From Paragorgia papillata (Eukaryota > Cnidaria > Anthozoa > Scleralcyonacea > Coralliidae): 64,000 nucleotides of DNA. Each line of letters starts with the position of its first letter. Positions within the stretch are counted from its first letter, which is position 1. The notes beneath the pieces were generated by a model. That model had not been told where the DNA came from, made no database searches, and saw nothing but the letters and a program-made list of their open reading frames with translations. Shown in pieces: positions 23,278 through 34,199 of the stretch. Position numbers and translations under genes: made by a program. The DNA lies in NCBI GenBank assembly GCA_035771165.1, contig JAWNZC010000106.1, positions 3,773,501 through 3,837,500 on the forward strand, in the 5' to 3' direction.

Positions 23278-23445
23278 CATGTATGCTATAAACCTTTTCA
23301 AAGAATATTAAAATTTAAAATGGGCTGGCCCGGTTAACCGTTAATAGTTAAAGATTTGTTCCGAGTAGCATGTATCGTCAAGATAATCTATGAATATGAA
23401 CATTTATAGGTATTCTTTTGATAAGTAAGTTAAAATAATCACAGC

Positions 23446-23512
23446 CGATCTTTATGGGCATTATATACAATGGCTCACCTTCGGCTCGCCATTGTAAATG
23501 CCCATAAAGCTT
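23446..23512. repeat. Hairpin (CTTTATGGGCATT...ACAATGGC)
   Basis: CTTTATGGGCATTATATACA and TGTAAATGCCCATAAAG pair around GGCTCACCTTCGGCTCGCC, a stem of about 25 bp. Confidence 0.75.
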
Positions 23513-23599
23513 GTCTGCTCATATTTTAACTATTACTTGTAATAACATATAGATGGATTGATTATTCAGCAACCAGGGTTGTTAAAAGCCCGGGTTTTT

Positions 23600-24060
23600 A
23601 AAAAAAAAACCAGCCCACCCTTTTTTTTTTTAAATAAAAACCCAGGTTTCTGGGGGAATTCTCAAGTTCAATTTGGTAGACTGTATTGCTTTTGTTTTAC
23701 TGTTTTATCTGTAATTATGCTGTAATACAGTAACATTATAAGACAGTCACAAATTTACATCAGTCAAAATTAGGCTAAATGCCAAATTTGGTTAATATTT
23801 TTAATACTGTATGTCTGTATCTTGTACTGTTGCACAGGTCACTAGTCCTTTTGGTAAACTGCAAATGGTGTATGTTACTACATTCTAGTATTCACGGGTA
23901 TTTTACTTCTTTCTAGGTGTTCTAGCACTAACTTAGTAACTTCTCTGATGTTAGAAAAATTGCAAACATAAAAAAAATACAATTTGGGTAAAAAACCTGG
24001 CTTTTTTCCTAAAAAAAACCCAGCCCAGGTGGGTAGGTACCCGGGTACCCTGGCAGCTAC
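23600..24060. repeat. Imperfect inverted pair of poly(A)/CCCAGCCCA motifs
   Basis: AAAAAACCAGCCCACCC and AAATAAAAACCCAGG at about 23608-23650 echo AAAAAACCCAGCCCAGG at about 24010. The intervening 350 bp is AT-rich. It may be a decayed element; boundaries are uncertain. Confidence 0.4.
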
Positions 24061-24106
24061 CCATGACAAACCTGACAGCAACCAGGAGGTTGTATTTTTG
24101 CCTTGG

Positions 24107-24248
<142 letters not shown>

Positions 24249-24415
24249 AGAAGGGTAAATGTGTATAGAACAGTTTGATCTGAAAGTTGTACACCAGTTA
24301 AGGACACATCTATCAAATTAGGGTAGAATTTGGATGAAAATAAATATATTCTTAACACATTAGCCTTGTGTTGTTGGTGTAAAACCTATATGAGTGCATG
24401 CATATAATGCACGCA

Positions 24416-24725
24416 AGATACAGCTAAATCAATTAAGGTTGTCCTCTGAAGGTCAAAACCCTAACCACAAAACCTCTATACCTCTAAGCGTGAAAAGCAC
24501 ACTGGACTTACTTACATACTTTATATCTCTTTCTTAATGTCTCTATATGATCATATTTTGCAGTAATTTAATAAGGTCATGGAGTGTGTTGTGCAAAAAG
24601 CTACGATTAATAGAGACATTAAGAAAGAGATATATACAAGTCCAGTGTGCCTTTCGTGCTTAAAGGTATAGAGGTTTTGCGGTTTTGGCCCTCAGATGAC
24701 AACCTTAATTGAATTAGCTGTATCT
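24416..24725. mobile_element. Foldback MITE, about 310 bp with about 130-bp arms
   Basis: AGATACAGCTAAATCAATTA at the left is matched inverted by TAATTGAATTAGCTGTATCT at the right. The arms continue through GGTTGTC, CCTCTATACCT, CACACTGGACTT and ATCTCTTTCTTAATGTCTCT. It lies in the intron of the transposon gene. Confidence 0.88.
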
Positions 24726-24795
24726 CAAACATCACCGGCAGAATTTCAGGAAAGTGTGTTATGTATTCATGTGAATTTTTTCCCTTGTCTTTCAG

Positions 24796-25130
24796 GACCA
24801 TGAGGATCCAGATACGTATTGCTTGAAGCAAGTTGGAAATTTGCCAGTTCTTGTTCTTGATCATGAGACTATCTATGTGATCGTGGGCAAGAATATATTG
24901 TTTCGAACAGAATTAGAGAATGTGGCAGAGGCTGTGGTGGCTTTTCTTGGTTCATTTTACCTGGTTCATTTTACCTATTGGACTTCGACTATCCCCAACA
25001 GCACGAGTTTGGTTTGCTGATGAAAGAATACCAAGTGGCGTTTCCCATGCCTTCGAAGGGATTACCAAGGCTTTCAAAAAGTACAAGACTGGATCTACTT
25101 GATCGGGAGATAAGTGGAGATTTTGATAGA
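24796..25130 (+). pseudogene. 3' exon of the transposon gene, frame broken by a 14-bp tandem duplication
   Basis: A strong acceptor (CCTTGTCTTTCAG) opens a frame with EDPDTYCLKQVGNLPVLVL, then YVIVGKNILFRTELENVAEA and VVAFLGSFYL. Just after FYL the 14-mer TGGTTCATTTTACC is present twice in tandem. The shift leads to a TGA at 25018-25020, whereas the original frame would continue for about 45 more codons, through FDYPQQHEFGLLMKEY, to a TGA at about 25136. I do not recognise the family. A similar layout (a ...ENV.EAV..LLG.FYL...YP C-terminus) is known to me only from uncharacterised animal proteins, often repeat-associated. Confidence 0.65.
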
Positions 25131-25244
25131 CTTTGAACTGCACTTGTTCATTACAAACTTAAATGTTTATATTTTGTTATATTAGTTATAATATTTCTAT
25201 ATATATTATGTATTTTTATATATTAATGTTATAATGTGCTATTT

Positions 25245-25960
25245 TTTTTAAATTAAGAAAATACATTTATTTTAAGAAAATATAACTTATTTGAAGTAAT
25301 TATTTTCCTAAAATAAGAAAATTTTGACAGAGAATTATAATAGCGAGAAAAAATTACTAAGAAAAAAATTCCTTGTTTTAAGAAAATATAACTTATTTTA
25401 AGTAATTATTTCCCTAAAATAAGAAAATTTTGACAGGGATAATTACAGCGAGAAAAAATTACTAAGAAAAGATTTCTTGATTTAAGAAAATATAACTTAT
25501 TTTAAGTTTCATTTTCTTAAAACAAGAAAATATTTCCCAAGAAATATTTTCTTACTTAGTAATTTTTTCTCGCTATTCTCCCTAGTCAAAATTTTCTTAT
25601 ATTAGGAAAAAAATTACTTAAAATGAGTTATATTTTCTTAAAATAAGATTTATTTTCTTGAACTTCAATAATTTTTTTCTTATTTTAAGAATAATTTTCT
25701 CATGTTTTCTAGCTGGGAATTTTTTTTCTTATTTTAAGAAAAAAATACTAGAGAAATGCTTCATTATTTTCTTGAATTAAGATTTATATTTCTTAAAACA
25801 AGAATATATTTTTTCTTATTTCAAGAAATATTTTCTCAGATATTTTCTTGGTTAGAAAATATTTCTCGCTATTCTCCCTAGTAAGAAATTTCTTATTCCA
25901 AGAAAATAATTCTTGAAATAAGTTTTTTTTCTTCTTAAAACAAGAAAACGATTTTTTGCT
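25245..25960. repeat. Right TTTTCTTA/TAAGAAAA subterminal block
   Basis: Roughly 700 bp of inverted TTTTCTTA motifs with recurring TATAACTTATTTTAAGTAAT and AGCGAGAAAAAATTACTAAG units. It is partly built from tandem 90-100 bp repeats (25260-25460). It ends in GATTTTTTGCTGTG. Confidence 0.85.
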
Positions 25961-25963
25961 GTG

Positions 25964-27439
25964 TAGAACTCGAAAGAAAATATCCTACTGCGGTCGAATG
26001 ACCGGCTCGGTTAATACTTGCCAGTCGACAGAAACTCGGTCAGTCGATCACAAATATATCCATGCAAACTGAAAAATATATACATATATGTATCAGGCGA
26101 TCATACAACTGTTTGAAATCCTTAATATACACTTTAATAGTTCTCGACGAATATGTTATTCTCCGACGCTGAACAATTGACTGACCGTCATTTTATTATC
26201 GAGTATCAATTTAACCACGCGCCCAGCTACAACGAAGCAAACAAAGCCAGACTGAAAAACTGTTTCCCGCAATTTAATAGTCTCCAGCAGTCAAAACTCA
26301 ACTTTAACTCGTTATGATCATGTTGCCGCTACCACGATACCTTCTACAAACCCGACGAAGGAAATATCACTTGTATCACTTTCGAAGACGATCCTCAGTC
26401 TCGCCATTGAAAATTACGAAAAATTACGCACCTGAATCTGCCAGCACACATTCTTCCAATCAACAAAAACCTAGTAGCTTCAGTTATCTATAAGAGACAT
26501 ACGGTAATGTGGACTGCCGTCTGTTTGACATCGAGTTCGGCGTTCAGGCATGATACAGATACGTACTGTACCGCTTTAAAACTAACAAAAAATAAATAAA
26601 TAATAACGCGTGCGCCCCGCGTGCGCCCCGCGTGCGCCTTATATATAATACTTATACCTTGGCGATTTATGACAATGTATATTGTTGAAGAAAATATGCA
26701 ACATGTTTCAGCCCACGCATATTGGTGTCTCTACTTGATCACTAGTCACACTAGCTGGTGCACTGAAAACTCTGAAAGCGCAATATGTTAACAGACATAG
26801 TCCAAACAGACACGGTTCTAGCGCTGGTATGACCATGGCCTGTCATAAAAACCTGCATATCTTCCAAATATTTTAGCCTATAGTCATTGCAGTAGTCCAA
26901 GCCTATTAGTTTCTTTCTGTTCTACAGTTCTTATGATCTGTGATAGCAAAACCCTTCTACTGTTTCCTTGCGTGTTTTTCTTTTATTTTGCTCTGCTTTG
27001 CTTGTTCTTTTTGTTTCTATACCAATATTAGATGAAAGTGTTGGTAAACCACAGAACCAAAACCAATGAAAGCCTAGACGGAAAGCGTGGCGAACGACCC
27101 CTCATTGGTCAACACTCAGATTGGTACAATAATCCAACTTCCTGTTTGTCAGTTGGACACCTTCCGTTAAATTAGTTCAAAACCACAATTGACGCAAAAC
27201 ACACGTCGTTTTTTCAGTCTCGCAATAGCGTATTCTATTTTTCTCCCAACATCGTCGATTCCCTTCCGACCTCAATTGCCAGCTCCAGGCAGTACTCAAA
27301 CTCCAATTGTACAAATTAAAAGTCCAGTAATCAGTCCAACACTCGAATAAAAATTCCTCCCCCCGATGCCAGATACATACTATATATATATAGGCTGGCG
27401 TTGTTTCGCAAGATATCGACACTCGGCACATTCTTGTTA
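25964..27439. other. No firm gene; possible broken plus-strand frame at 26153-26560 and a GC-rich triplet
   Basis: A frame starting ATG at 26153 reads MLFSDAEQLTDRHF, NHAPSYNEANKARLKNC and has a TGA at 26315. The same frame continues with coding-like residues (CRYHDTFYKPDEGNI) to a second stop near 26410. It may be a decayed gene of unknown family. At about 26607-26640 GCGTGCGCCCC is repeated three times. The rest is AT-rich. Confidence 0.35.
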
Positions 27440-27735
27440 TTCTCGCAGGAAAAAATTCTTGTTTTAAGTAAAATAATTCTTGAAATAAGAAATGTGTTTC
27501 TTAAATTAAGAAAATTATTTTCTTAATTTAAGTAAATTTTCTCAAGAAACTTTTCGTAAGAAAATATTTTCTTAAGAAAAAAATTTCTTAAGAAAATTTT
27601 CTTTATTCTCCCAAGAAAATTTTTTCTTGTTTTAGATGTAAATTTTCTTAAGAAAATTTTCTTGTTATTCTCCCAAGAAATTTTTTTCTTGTTTTAAGAA
27701 AATTTTCTTAAAACAAGTTCTTTTTTTCTTAATTT
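27440..27735. repeat. TAAGAA-type block interrupting a Polinton ATPase gene
   Basis: Dense TTTTCTTA/TAAGAAAA palindromes, as in the 6.5 kb unit, occur without CACAGC ends. The coding frame of the ATPase at 27736-27994 runs straight into it after LGGDKI, so this block cuts that gene. Confidence 0.8.
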
Positions 27736-27994
27736 TATCGCCACCCAACATGTCGTGCAAGTTGTCTGGCAATCCTTCGACAAAAATAATGCCTGGTATT
27801 GTTTGGGACATGTCATCAAACACAGGTTGATATTCACCGTTGCAATAGATTATTTTTGACGGTGCAGGGTCAAAAAGTTCACTAAGATGATGAAGCATTG
27901 CTCGAACCAAGCATGATTTTCCCGATTGACTTTGACCACAAATGTAAAAATTTGCTGGAAGTTTAAAGCGTACATCCATACTTGAAGAGAACAA
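27736..27994 (-). pseudogene. Polinton/adintovirus-like FtsK-HerA packaging ATPase, 3'-truncated
   Basis: From the ATG at 27994 the frame shows FKLPANFYICGQSQSGKS, where GQSQSGKS is a Walker A box. It continues with LVRAMLHHL, KIIYCNGEYQPVFDDM and IIFVEGLPDN. This Walker A and (Y/W)C.G.(Y/W)QP.(F/Y) arrangement is typical of the genome-packaging ATPase of Polintons (Mavericks). The family protein is about 200-250 residues; only about 86 remain before a TAAGAA-repeat block. It lies on the same strand as the Polinton polymerase pseudogene at 39.5-42.7 kb, so both may derive from one element split by later insertions, or from two. This is an old endogenous copy and not functional. Confidence 0.85.
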
Positions 27995-28098
27995 GTTCTA
28001 GAATGAGTGAGCGCTGCAAGCACTTCAAACTATACAAACATTTTTGGAAATAATTTTTTAATGATACTATTAAGTTATATTTACAAAATCAACATTAA

Positions 28099-28338
28099 TC
28101 AAGAGTTACATGGCAGACTAAAGTCTGGTGGAAATTCGTTATCCCATTCCGTTACGAAATTGAGAATGTCTTGTTCTTCTTCGGGTTTCGTTTGAACAAG
28201 AAAACAATCGACATCAAGCAAATGCAAGCGACGGATGAGAGCTGCTTGCTCCTGTACATCGTTAAATACAAACATTTCTTCTAAGAATTCCAGCTCTTCT
28301 TCTGTTTTACAATCATTGATTAATATCGTTAAATCCAT
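28099..28338 (-). CDS. Small acidic ORF, 79 codons, unknown, possibly Polinton-derived
   Basis: ATG at 28338. It is rich in E/D and L (ILINDCKTEEELEFLEEMF, LHLLDVDCFLVQTKPEEEQD). No domain recognised. It is intact, on the same strand as the ATPase and ends about 100 bp upstream of it, consistent with a Polinton accessory gene. That is inference from position only. Confidence 0.45.
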   Translation of the reverse strand: MDLTILINDCKTEEELEFLEEMFVFNDVQEQAALIRRLHLLDVDCFLVQTKPEEEQDILNFVTEWDNEFPPDFSLPCNS

Positions 28339-28769
28339 CGTCTATACAGGGAAACACCGAGTAAATTAACAAGTCAACCTAGCACATGCATCTAGATATT
28401 CCATTACAACACCAAAAGCAAACTTACCAAATGTGTTTACTTGAACTAATTATTTGAACCTTGGTCGGCGCTAGTCTTTAGCAAAATATTCTCGTTCTCG
28501 TTTGGTCCAGCTGCCGTGCGAAAATAATCACCCCACAAAGCAGGGATTAAACTTTTATTGCATGCGAGATATAACCTGTCTGTCCCGTATACTATTTTCA
28601 ATTAACATAATAATGAATAAAACGGTATAAAATATAGGGACTGTAGTTGAAAATAGTGAGTTGCAGACATGACTTCAATGAGTAATGCTTGTTATGTTCC
28701 ACCATTTGTTTTACATGACGTGCTTTATTAAGGCTCCGTTGTCTAAGAACAGGAGTTGATAGCACAGAA

Positions 28770-29045
28770 GTGATTTTTAAAGTGGTCAAGAAAGGATATC
28801 CGAATATCGTTGGTGCTCGCTACTTAAGAACATATGTTGGAAATAAGGATGTTAAACCCAGTGATCTACACAAAATTGTTTATTTTGATGCTGATTTGAA
28901 GTTGGTTGTAAAGGACGAAAAGCCAAAAGAGAAGAAAAAGCGGACGACTAGAAAAATGAAAGGTGGAAAAAGAAGAAAAGAGAGAATAGTGAGTGTGATC
29001 GGTACTAAAAACGTTAGAACATTTACCCGGACATTAAATGCATAA
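28770..29045 (+). CDS. Small basic ORF, about 91-105 codons, unknown
   Basis: The frame is open from about 28727 without an ATG and ends TAA at 29045. Content is strongly basic after KKGYPNIVGARYLRTYVGN: KEKKKRTTRKMKGGKRRKER. It could be a nucleic-acid-binding protein fragment or an exon whose start lies upstream. No family recognised. Divergent from the acidic ORF and ATPase. Confidence 0.45.
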   Translation: MIFKVVKKGYPNIVGARYLRTYVGNKDVKPSDLHKIVYFDADLKLVVKDEKPKEKKKRTTRKMKGGKRRKERIVSVIGTKNVRTFTRTLNA

Positions 29046-29752
29046 TTTGAAATATGTTCAAAGCAAAATTAAAGTGACTATTTTATATTTTGTCTTTTCT
29101 TCTTCTGTCTCGAGTTTCAGTAAAGTTCCTGGTAGTGAGAATTGAAACACACTATCTGTGTTGAAAAAATCAACTATAGACCGACTTTGACAGAAAATGT
29201 AAAAAAAATTTGCAAGAGTATTCAGGGGCGGATCTAGGATTTTTGTCACCTTAGTCCAAACTATTTGGGTTCTTGGGGAGGGGGGGGGGGGGGTGAGGAG
29301 GCGGTCATACTCCCCAGAAAAGTTTTAAATTTTGGGTCTGAAATGCTTTTTTTGGCATTCTGAGGGCACTATAGGAAAATTTGCATTTTCTAAGTACCAT
29401 CATGTCCAAAAATTATTTTGTCCAAATGGAAATTGTTTCATTTTTATATTTCATTTGAGAAACAATTTTACAATTTATATGTTACAGTAATTAAAGTAGC
29501 AGATTTAATTATTTTAACCAAGAAATAAACAACAGATACAATACATCTACTTCAAATATTTAATAAGTCTGATTCATGGCTTCAAATATTTTATATCTAA
29601 CTGATAACCATAGTGCAGGTTGGACGATTTCACTCTATGCAGGAGCTCAAAACAGAGCTGTATAGGCAATTCCCATATGCCTCAGACCTAAAACATTTAA
29701 ATGCTATGTCAAATTCAAAAACGTTGTAGGCCTGACTCAGTCTCTATAGTAA

Positions 29753-30101
29753 GGGCTTGTTTACAAGGAAGGTAGGGTTACCCTAGCCACCACTGGGTTA
29801 CTCTAGCACGCTGGTTACCCTACATGTAGCTCTCATACATTTCCTGGGGGGTTTTTGTTTGTTGTATTTACAAGGACACTAGGGTAACCCGGGTGCTAGG
29901 ATAGCCCTACCACCACACTACAGGGTTACGCTAGTACCTGGTAGGGTTATTAAACTCGCCTACCCAGGACAACTTTTTACTTGTACCAGGCTTCTTGTCA
30001 TTAGTGCTTGGTAACCACATCTAATGGAGTTGACCCAAGCAGCAGGGTGATAACTTTGACCCAGGGTAGGGGTAACCCTACCTTGAAAACCAAACAGGCC
30101 C
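29753..30101. mobile_element. Harbinger-like MITE, 349 bp, TAA TSD
   Basis: GGGCTTGTTTACAAGGAAGG and its inverted counterpart CCTTGAAAACCAAACAGGCCC bound it, with TAA on both sides. The interior is full of GGTAGGGTTACCCTA-type palindromes. Confidence 0.85.
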
Positions 30102-30565
30102 TAACTATGGCCTCTCACATAAAATAACATGATTATGATTGCCAGACCTCACTATCTATTTTATGAATTTATGAAGTAGTCTACATTATCTAATCTTGAC
30201 AAAATCCATTAGCTTGTATTTCAATTCTTTGCTACTCTTTGCTACAATGCTAGTCTCAAAAGCACATTAATATAAATAAGGTGATGATATGTTTCAAATA
30301 AGTTTTCAAACCATTAACAAATACAAGAATTAGAAGGGAAAACACTGCATGAATTTGAGCTACTTGCGCTACAAACACGTAGATATTAAGACTAGGAAAG
30401 AAAGGACAGCTAGAAATATATTAATAAATAAGATTCTAACAATAATAAAGGTCACCTTTCATCTGAAGACATGCCATGTGGTCTCAATCGTGGCGAAGGT
30501 TGTTATTGTCGTATTTAATATTTATAAATAACTAGAAAATAATTAAGGGAGAAAAATCTGCTTAC

Positions 30566-30820
30566 TTGAGTAGCACGAGGTTTCTTCTTGTCATTGTTGG
30601 CGTATATTACCACGTATATCTCAGTGCCAAAATTCCTTTGAAGCGTCTTGTCAATCTTGGTAAAATGCTCGGCTTTGCGCAAAGCATCCTTCGCTTGTTG
30701 ACCCTCGGGTCGACGGTATTAAACTTCCCGTTTTATAAATCTCTCGGAACACAATCTCGTCGTTGTCCTTCAAAGCGAATACATCAAGATCTATTACGTT
30801 TGTATTAGGCAAAGCCATGT
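30566..30820 (-). pseudogene. First exon of the 2.1 kb element's gene, frameshifted
   Basis: ATG at 30820 opens MALPNTNVIDLDVFALKDND, EIVFREIYKTG. Near 30700-30715 the open frame changes and continues DALRKAEHFTKIDKTLQRNF and IYVVIYANNDKKKPRATQ to a CAA|GTAAGC donor at 30566. The shift indicates an indel. I do not recognise the product. No downstream exon was found in the element, so it is probably a deletion derivative. Confidence 0.55.
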
Positions 30821-31319
30821 TCGAAACGAAAGAATCCGCTTGTGCCTTGTAGTAAATATACGACCAGACTAGCGCAAGTTAGTCAGAATCTCAATCGCCA
30901 CTGATCAGTCCACAAATCAGTCGAGAACTACAAAGTAAAACGCCGCTAAACCAATCCGTCCTCTTCATAAAGAGTTATTGAAAAATTAAGCCAATCAGAA
31001 AGGGTGATACAAGGGGTCTAAATCCGTCGAGAAAGCCAAAGAAATCCGGCGAACACCCGGCAAGCCAATCACAGATCGCTATAAAGGCTAATTTATAAAT
31101 TCAACCAATCACAGCAGCTAATACAATAGCCTCAAATCCGTCGAGAAAGAACAAAGTCAACCGCGCGACGCGGGTTAACATGCCGGTCGGCGGTCTCACC
31201 TAATCGATTACCTCGGCGATCTCGAGACTGAGGGAAGAACGATACGATAATTATTTTTTCTTGCGGATTTTTTTACCTTAGTCGTATGACTTATTTGACT
31301 AACGCTAAATCCGCCCCTG

Positions 31320-32267
31320 GTATTAAATTGAGGAAAAAACAGTTGGATAATCGCACGCTGCATGCAAACACTTCAACTATAAACACTTCTTTCTTTTGAC
31401 AGACCGAAAGGCGAAAGAACATGCATGCATAGTCAATATTAAAAAAACAAAACGAGATGAACTAAATGACAAATTCTCATTCAAAAACAGATATAAATAG
31501 TGACCAAGAAAAGACACAATGCCAACGACCAGCGTCCAAAGACAATGCTAGACAAGATATTATTTATATTGATTTTCATTTTCAAGATTTCTTTCGTTTT
31601 AACTCAGCTAAACTGGTAAAGACGAATCTCTTACCGTTATTAAACTTTCTTCTGCTCGTATCACCACAAACACTGCCAATTCAGTCTACTCTTTTCGGAT
31701 TGTTTTTCTCGTTCGCGGTTTCTTACTTTTTTCGTTGTTGACAAATAAATATGACAAGGCATCATTCAGTTCTCCTCATGATCTAAAAAGTCGTTTCTTC
31801 ATCAAAATTTCTTCATCGTTCTCCCTCGAGTTAAGTAGAATACGCCAGAGCAGAATTCTTTACCAGCTTTGAATAGTTTCAGGACACATCCTTGTTCTTT
31901 CAGATACATTTCGGTCGGCATCGTTTTCGGTCTTTATTGTATAAATTTTTAGGCTTTTTTCAACGGTTTTAAGTCATGTTTATTGTTGCCTCTTCTCTGC
32001 TGTCTCTATGGCTGTCACATCTCTTCTTAGCCTTCTTTCTTTGGTCTTTTTCCATAGTAATGTTAATGTACATTTTAGCTGAAACCATTTTTTCTGGCAA
32101 AGATTTCTTTCGTCATGAACGTTCGTGATCGCTGAAAAACTGTATTTCGCAATCCAACCGAACTTATAATGATTATAATTTGCTGACGTAAATTTAAATA
32201 ATTTGAATAATTTAACAGGTTAGTTTCCAGTACCCTGCTATCCGAACAGCGCAAGTTGTGGATTTGA
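31320..32267. other. No feature recognised (MED12 giant intron)
   Basis: Includes a 91-codon plus-strand frame at 31466-31741 with no recognisable domain and composition like its surroundings. Confidence 0.4.
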
Positions 32268-32268
32268 T

Positions 32269-32338
<70 letters not shown>

Positions 32339-32422
32339 AACATGTTTCAGAATTACTTTCAGGTTTTCATCTCGCGTGTAATTTTGCGTGTAAGTCGACT
32401 CCACGCGTGTCGAGATTAGCAA
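32268..32422. repeat. (TA)n tract plus partial copy of the 1-638 repeat tail
   Basis: A perfect (TA)n run at 32270-32330 is followed by CGCGTGTAATTTTGCGTGTA and GTCGAGATTAGCA. This is the same module that ends repeats A (1-638) and B (47920-48546), but here it lacks the GC-rich terminus. Confidence 0.75.
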
Positions 32423-32660
32423 ACAAGGCGAAGCCGAGTTGACTATCGCTCATAGAAAATGAGGGCGAGTTGTCTAATTGTTTTAGTATAAATTTATCAA
32501 CAAAAGTTAAATAAATTATCGACCATAACATATTCTTTGAGGCTCGTTTAATACATTTTTTAACTGCCAACAACAAACGTTCAACAGTCATTTCGGACAT
32601 CCCCTTGGCCCGTACAGTAACTGATGGAAAAGTAAAGTTTTCTTGCATAATTTAGCATGG
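32423..32660. repeat. Fragment of a GACAACTCG...CTCATAGAAAA repeat
   Basis: GTTGACTATCGCTCATAGAAAATGAGGGCGAGTTGTCTAATTG-like sequence recurs inverted at about 46440-46490, and a shorter version at about 45660-45700. The 93-codon minus frame at 32367-32648 is part of it and shows no domain. Confidence 0.55.
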
Positions 32661-33217
32661 ATTTTCATGTACAATATTGAAACAATATATATCCACTCAT
32701 TTGATTTGTAAAAGTGACAAAAAGTTGAAAGAAACATTCAATTTAGCATATAGTTTACATCACGAAATCTTGTCAACAGCAAGCGTAATTTTGAAATGTG
32801 TATTGTTTGCAGTTGTTTCGTTTTAAACGAACACAGATAAACAATTTAACGATCTTACCATTAATAATTTCCATTCTAACCATTTTGTAGCCGTTTTTGT
32901 TTTCTGTAGAACGTATTGCTTCGCCTAAATGTTCAATTTCTTCTTTCATTTGCCCACTCCGTTATTCTCCGTAATAATTTCGGCGCCATTGTTGCTTAAC
33001 AGAACAACCGCTGGCTCTAATGATCATTGTTCGTGCTATACTACGCATTTTGTCATTGGTCAATTTTTTTTAAAGAATGACTTTCATTGGTTTATCCCAG
33101 AGGTTTATATCACCGATTATAAACTCCTGCAATAGCCAATGAAATTCGAGGATTTGCATTATAAATTTTGTAAATTTATACTAATGATTAGTTAAAACAT
33201 GGTTAAAATAAATAAAG
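32661..33217. other. No feature recognised
   Basis: AT-rich intronic sequence. One 68-codon plus-strand frame (32929-33135) has no recognisable content. Confidence 0.4.
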
Positions 33218-33572
33218 TCAACATGGGCCATTTAAATAGGCGCGTGCATGAAGCAGCTGTCTGCTGCTCATTTCTCCAGCAATAAAGTCTTCCCAATGCT
33301 TAAAAATTTGGGCCTGTAGATTTCTGTACTTGCGGCGTTGCTGCCGTTTCAGGTTTTTTTCTGACACTAAGCGCGCCTGAAGAGACACCAGACAAGACTC
33401 TTGATGCAAGAGATTAATTAGGAGGTACAATGGTAGTTTTCCACGTCTTGCATTGTGGTTTAAACGGTGATGCCAGCCTTCAACATCGTTGTTGGTTCGA
33501 AAACTCTTTCTAAAGATACTCCATCTTTTGGGGGACCAAACTGTCGAATTCACCCATGTCATAGGTGATTGC
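33218..33572 (-). CDS. MULE transposase C-terminal exon
   Basis: The frame reads SPKRWSIFRKSFRTNNDVEG, WHHRLNHNARRGKLPLYLL and CLVSLQARLVSEKNLKRQQRRKY to a stop at 33218. The RTNN.VEGWH..LN block is typical of the C-terminal part of animal Mutator-like transposases. An AG acceptor (GTATTTAG) at 33573-33574 places the exon start at 33572, in phase 2 with the zinc-finger exon at 33800-33924. The catalytic core that should lie between is absent, so this is an internally deleted or decayed gene. It could still make a protein of about 160 residues. Confidence 0.8.
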
Positions 33573-33799
33573 CTAAATACCCAGACGAATTGTATTACGC
33601 TCGTTCATTGATTTGCCTGATTTCGTTGTCTTTTTTGATTTGGACCATTATATGACTTATTCTCATTGGTTGAATTTTCGCAGAAGCTGTTTATCATGAA
33701 CATTGATTGGTTGGCGGCGTTTTACTTTTTAGTTCTTGCCTGGTCTGCTGACTGATCTGCTGTATTACTCGTATTAATATATTAGAGACAGTAATTTAC

Positions 33800-33924
33800 C
33801 TGTATTCCTTGCGTCCAATACCAGTATAACATGTCCTGTGTTGCCAAAAATCACATTTTTCACACTGCAAAGCTTCTTGTCGCTGACGTACCTCTAATCC
33901 GCACACTACACACACGTTCTCCAT
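33800..33924 (-). CDS. MULE-associated zinc-finger exon (CVVCG...CEKCDFWQH)
   Basis: ATG at 33924 reads MENVCVVCGLEVRQRQEALQ, then CEKCDFWQHRTCYTGIGRKE. It carries Cys/His pairs (CVVC, CEKC, H-x2-C) resembling a PHD/zinc-ribbon finger. It ends in a G|GTAAAT donor at 33799. The 125-nt exon leaves two bases that join in phase with the exon at 33572 across a 227-nt intron. Such fingers occur N-terminal to animal MULE transposases. Confidence 0.75.
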
Positions 33925-34199
33925 TATTAGAATATAGCTCTGAATAAGCTGCAATGCCGCAGAGACTCTGAGTAACTTCTTTTATACTCAAGTCAATGTT
34001 GCGCATGTTTGCATCTCTTTGTTAAGCGATGACTCACCGTTCATTCTGTAATACAGTACGTGTTCTGATGAATCACCATGTTTGTTGTTTTCGAGCGCTC
34101 ACCGCAAAAGCCATTGTATTGCTCAAAGACAATGAACGACATACGGAAGCCGACAAAGGCTTTATTGCCTTTATTTTTTTATTATTGCTTTATATTTTT

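Larger units (their letters stand above)
29223..31319. mobile_element. 2.1 kb inverted-repeat transposon, 5-bp flanking repeat
   Basis: Ends CAGGGGCGGATCTAG and inverted CTAAATCCGCCCCTG are flanked by GTATT at 29218-29222 and 31320-31324. CAGGGGCGGAT ends are common in hAT elements, but a hAT would show 8 bp and only 5 match here. A nested MITE lies at 29753-30101, and a minus-strand gene remnant at 30566-30820 reads toward the left end. The right part (30830-31260) is probably its promoter side. Confidence 0.8.
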
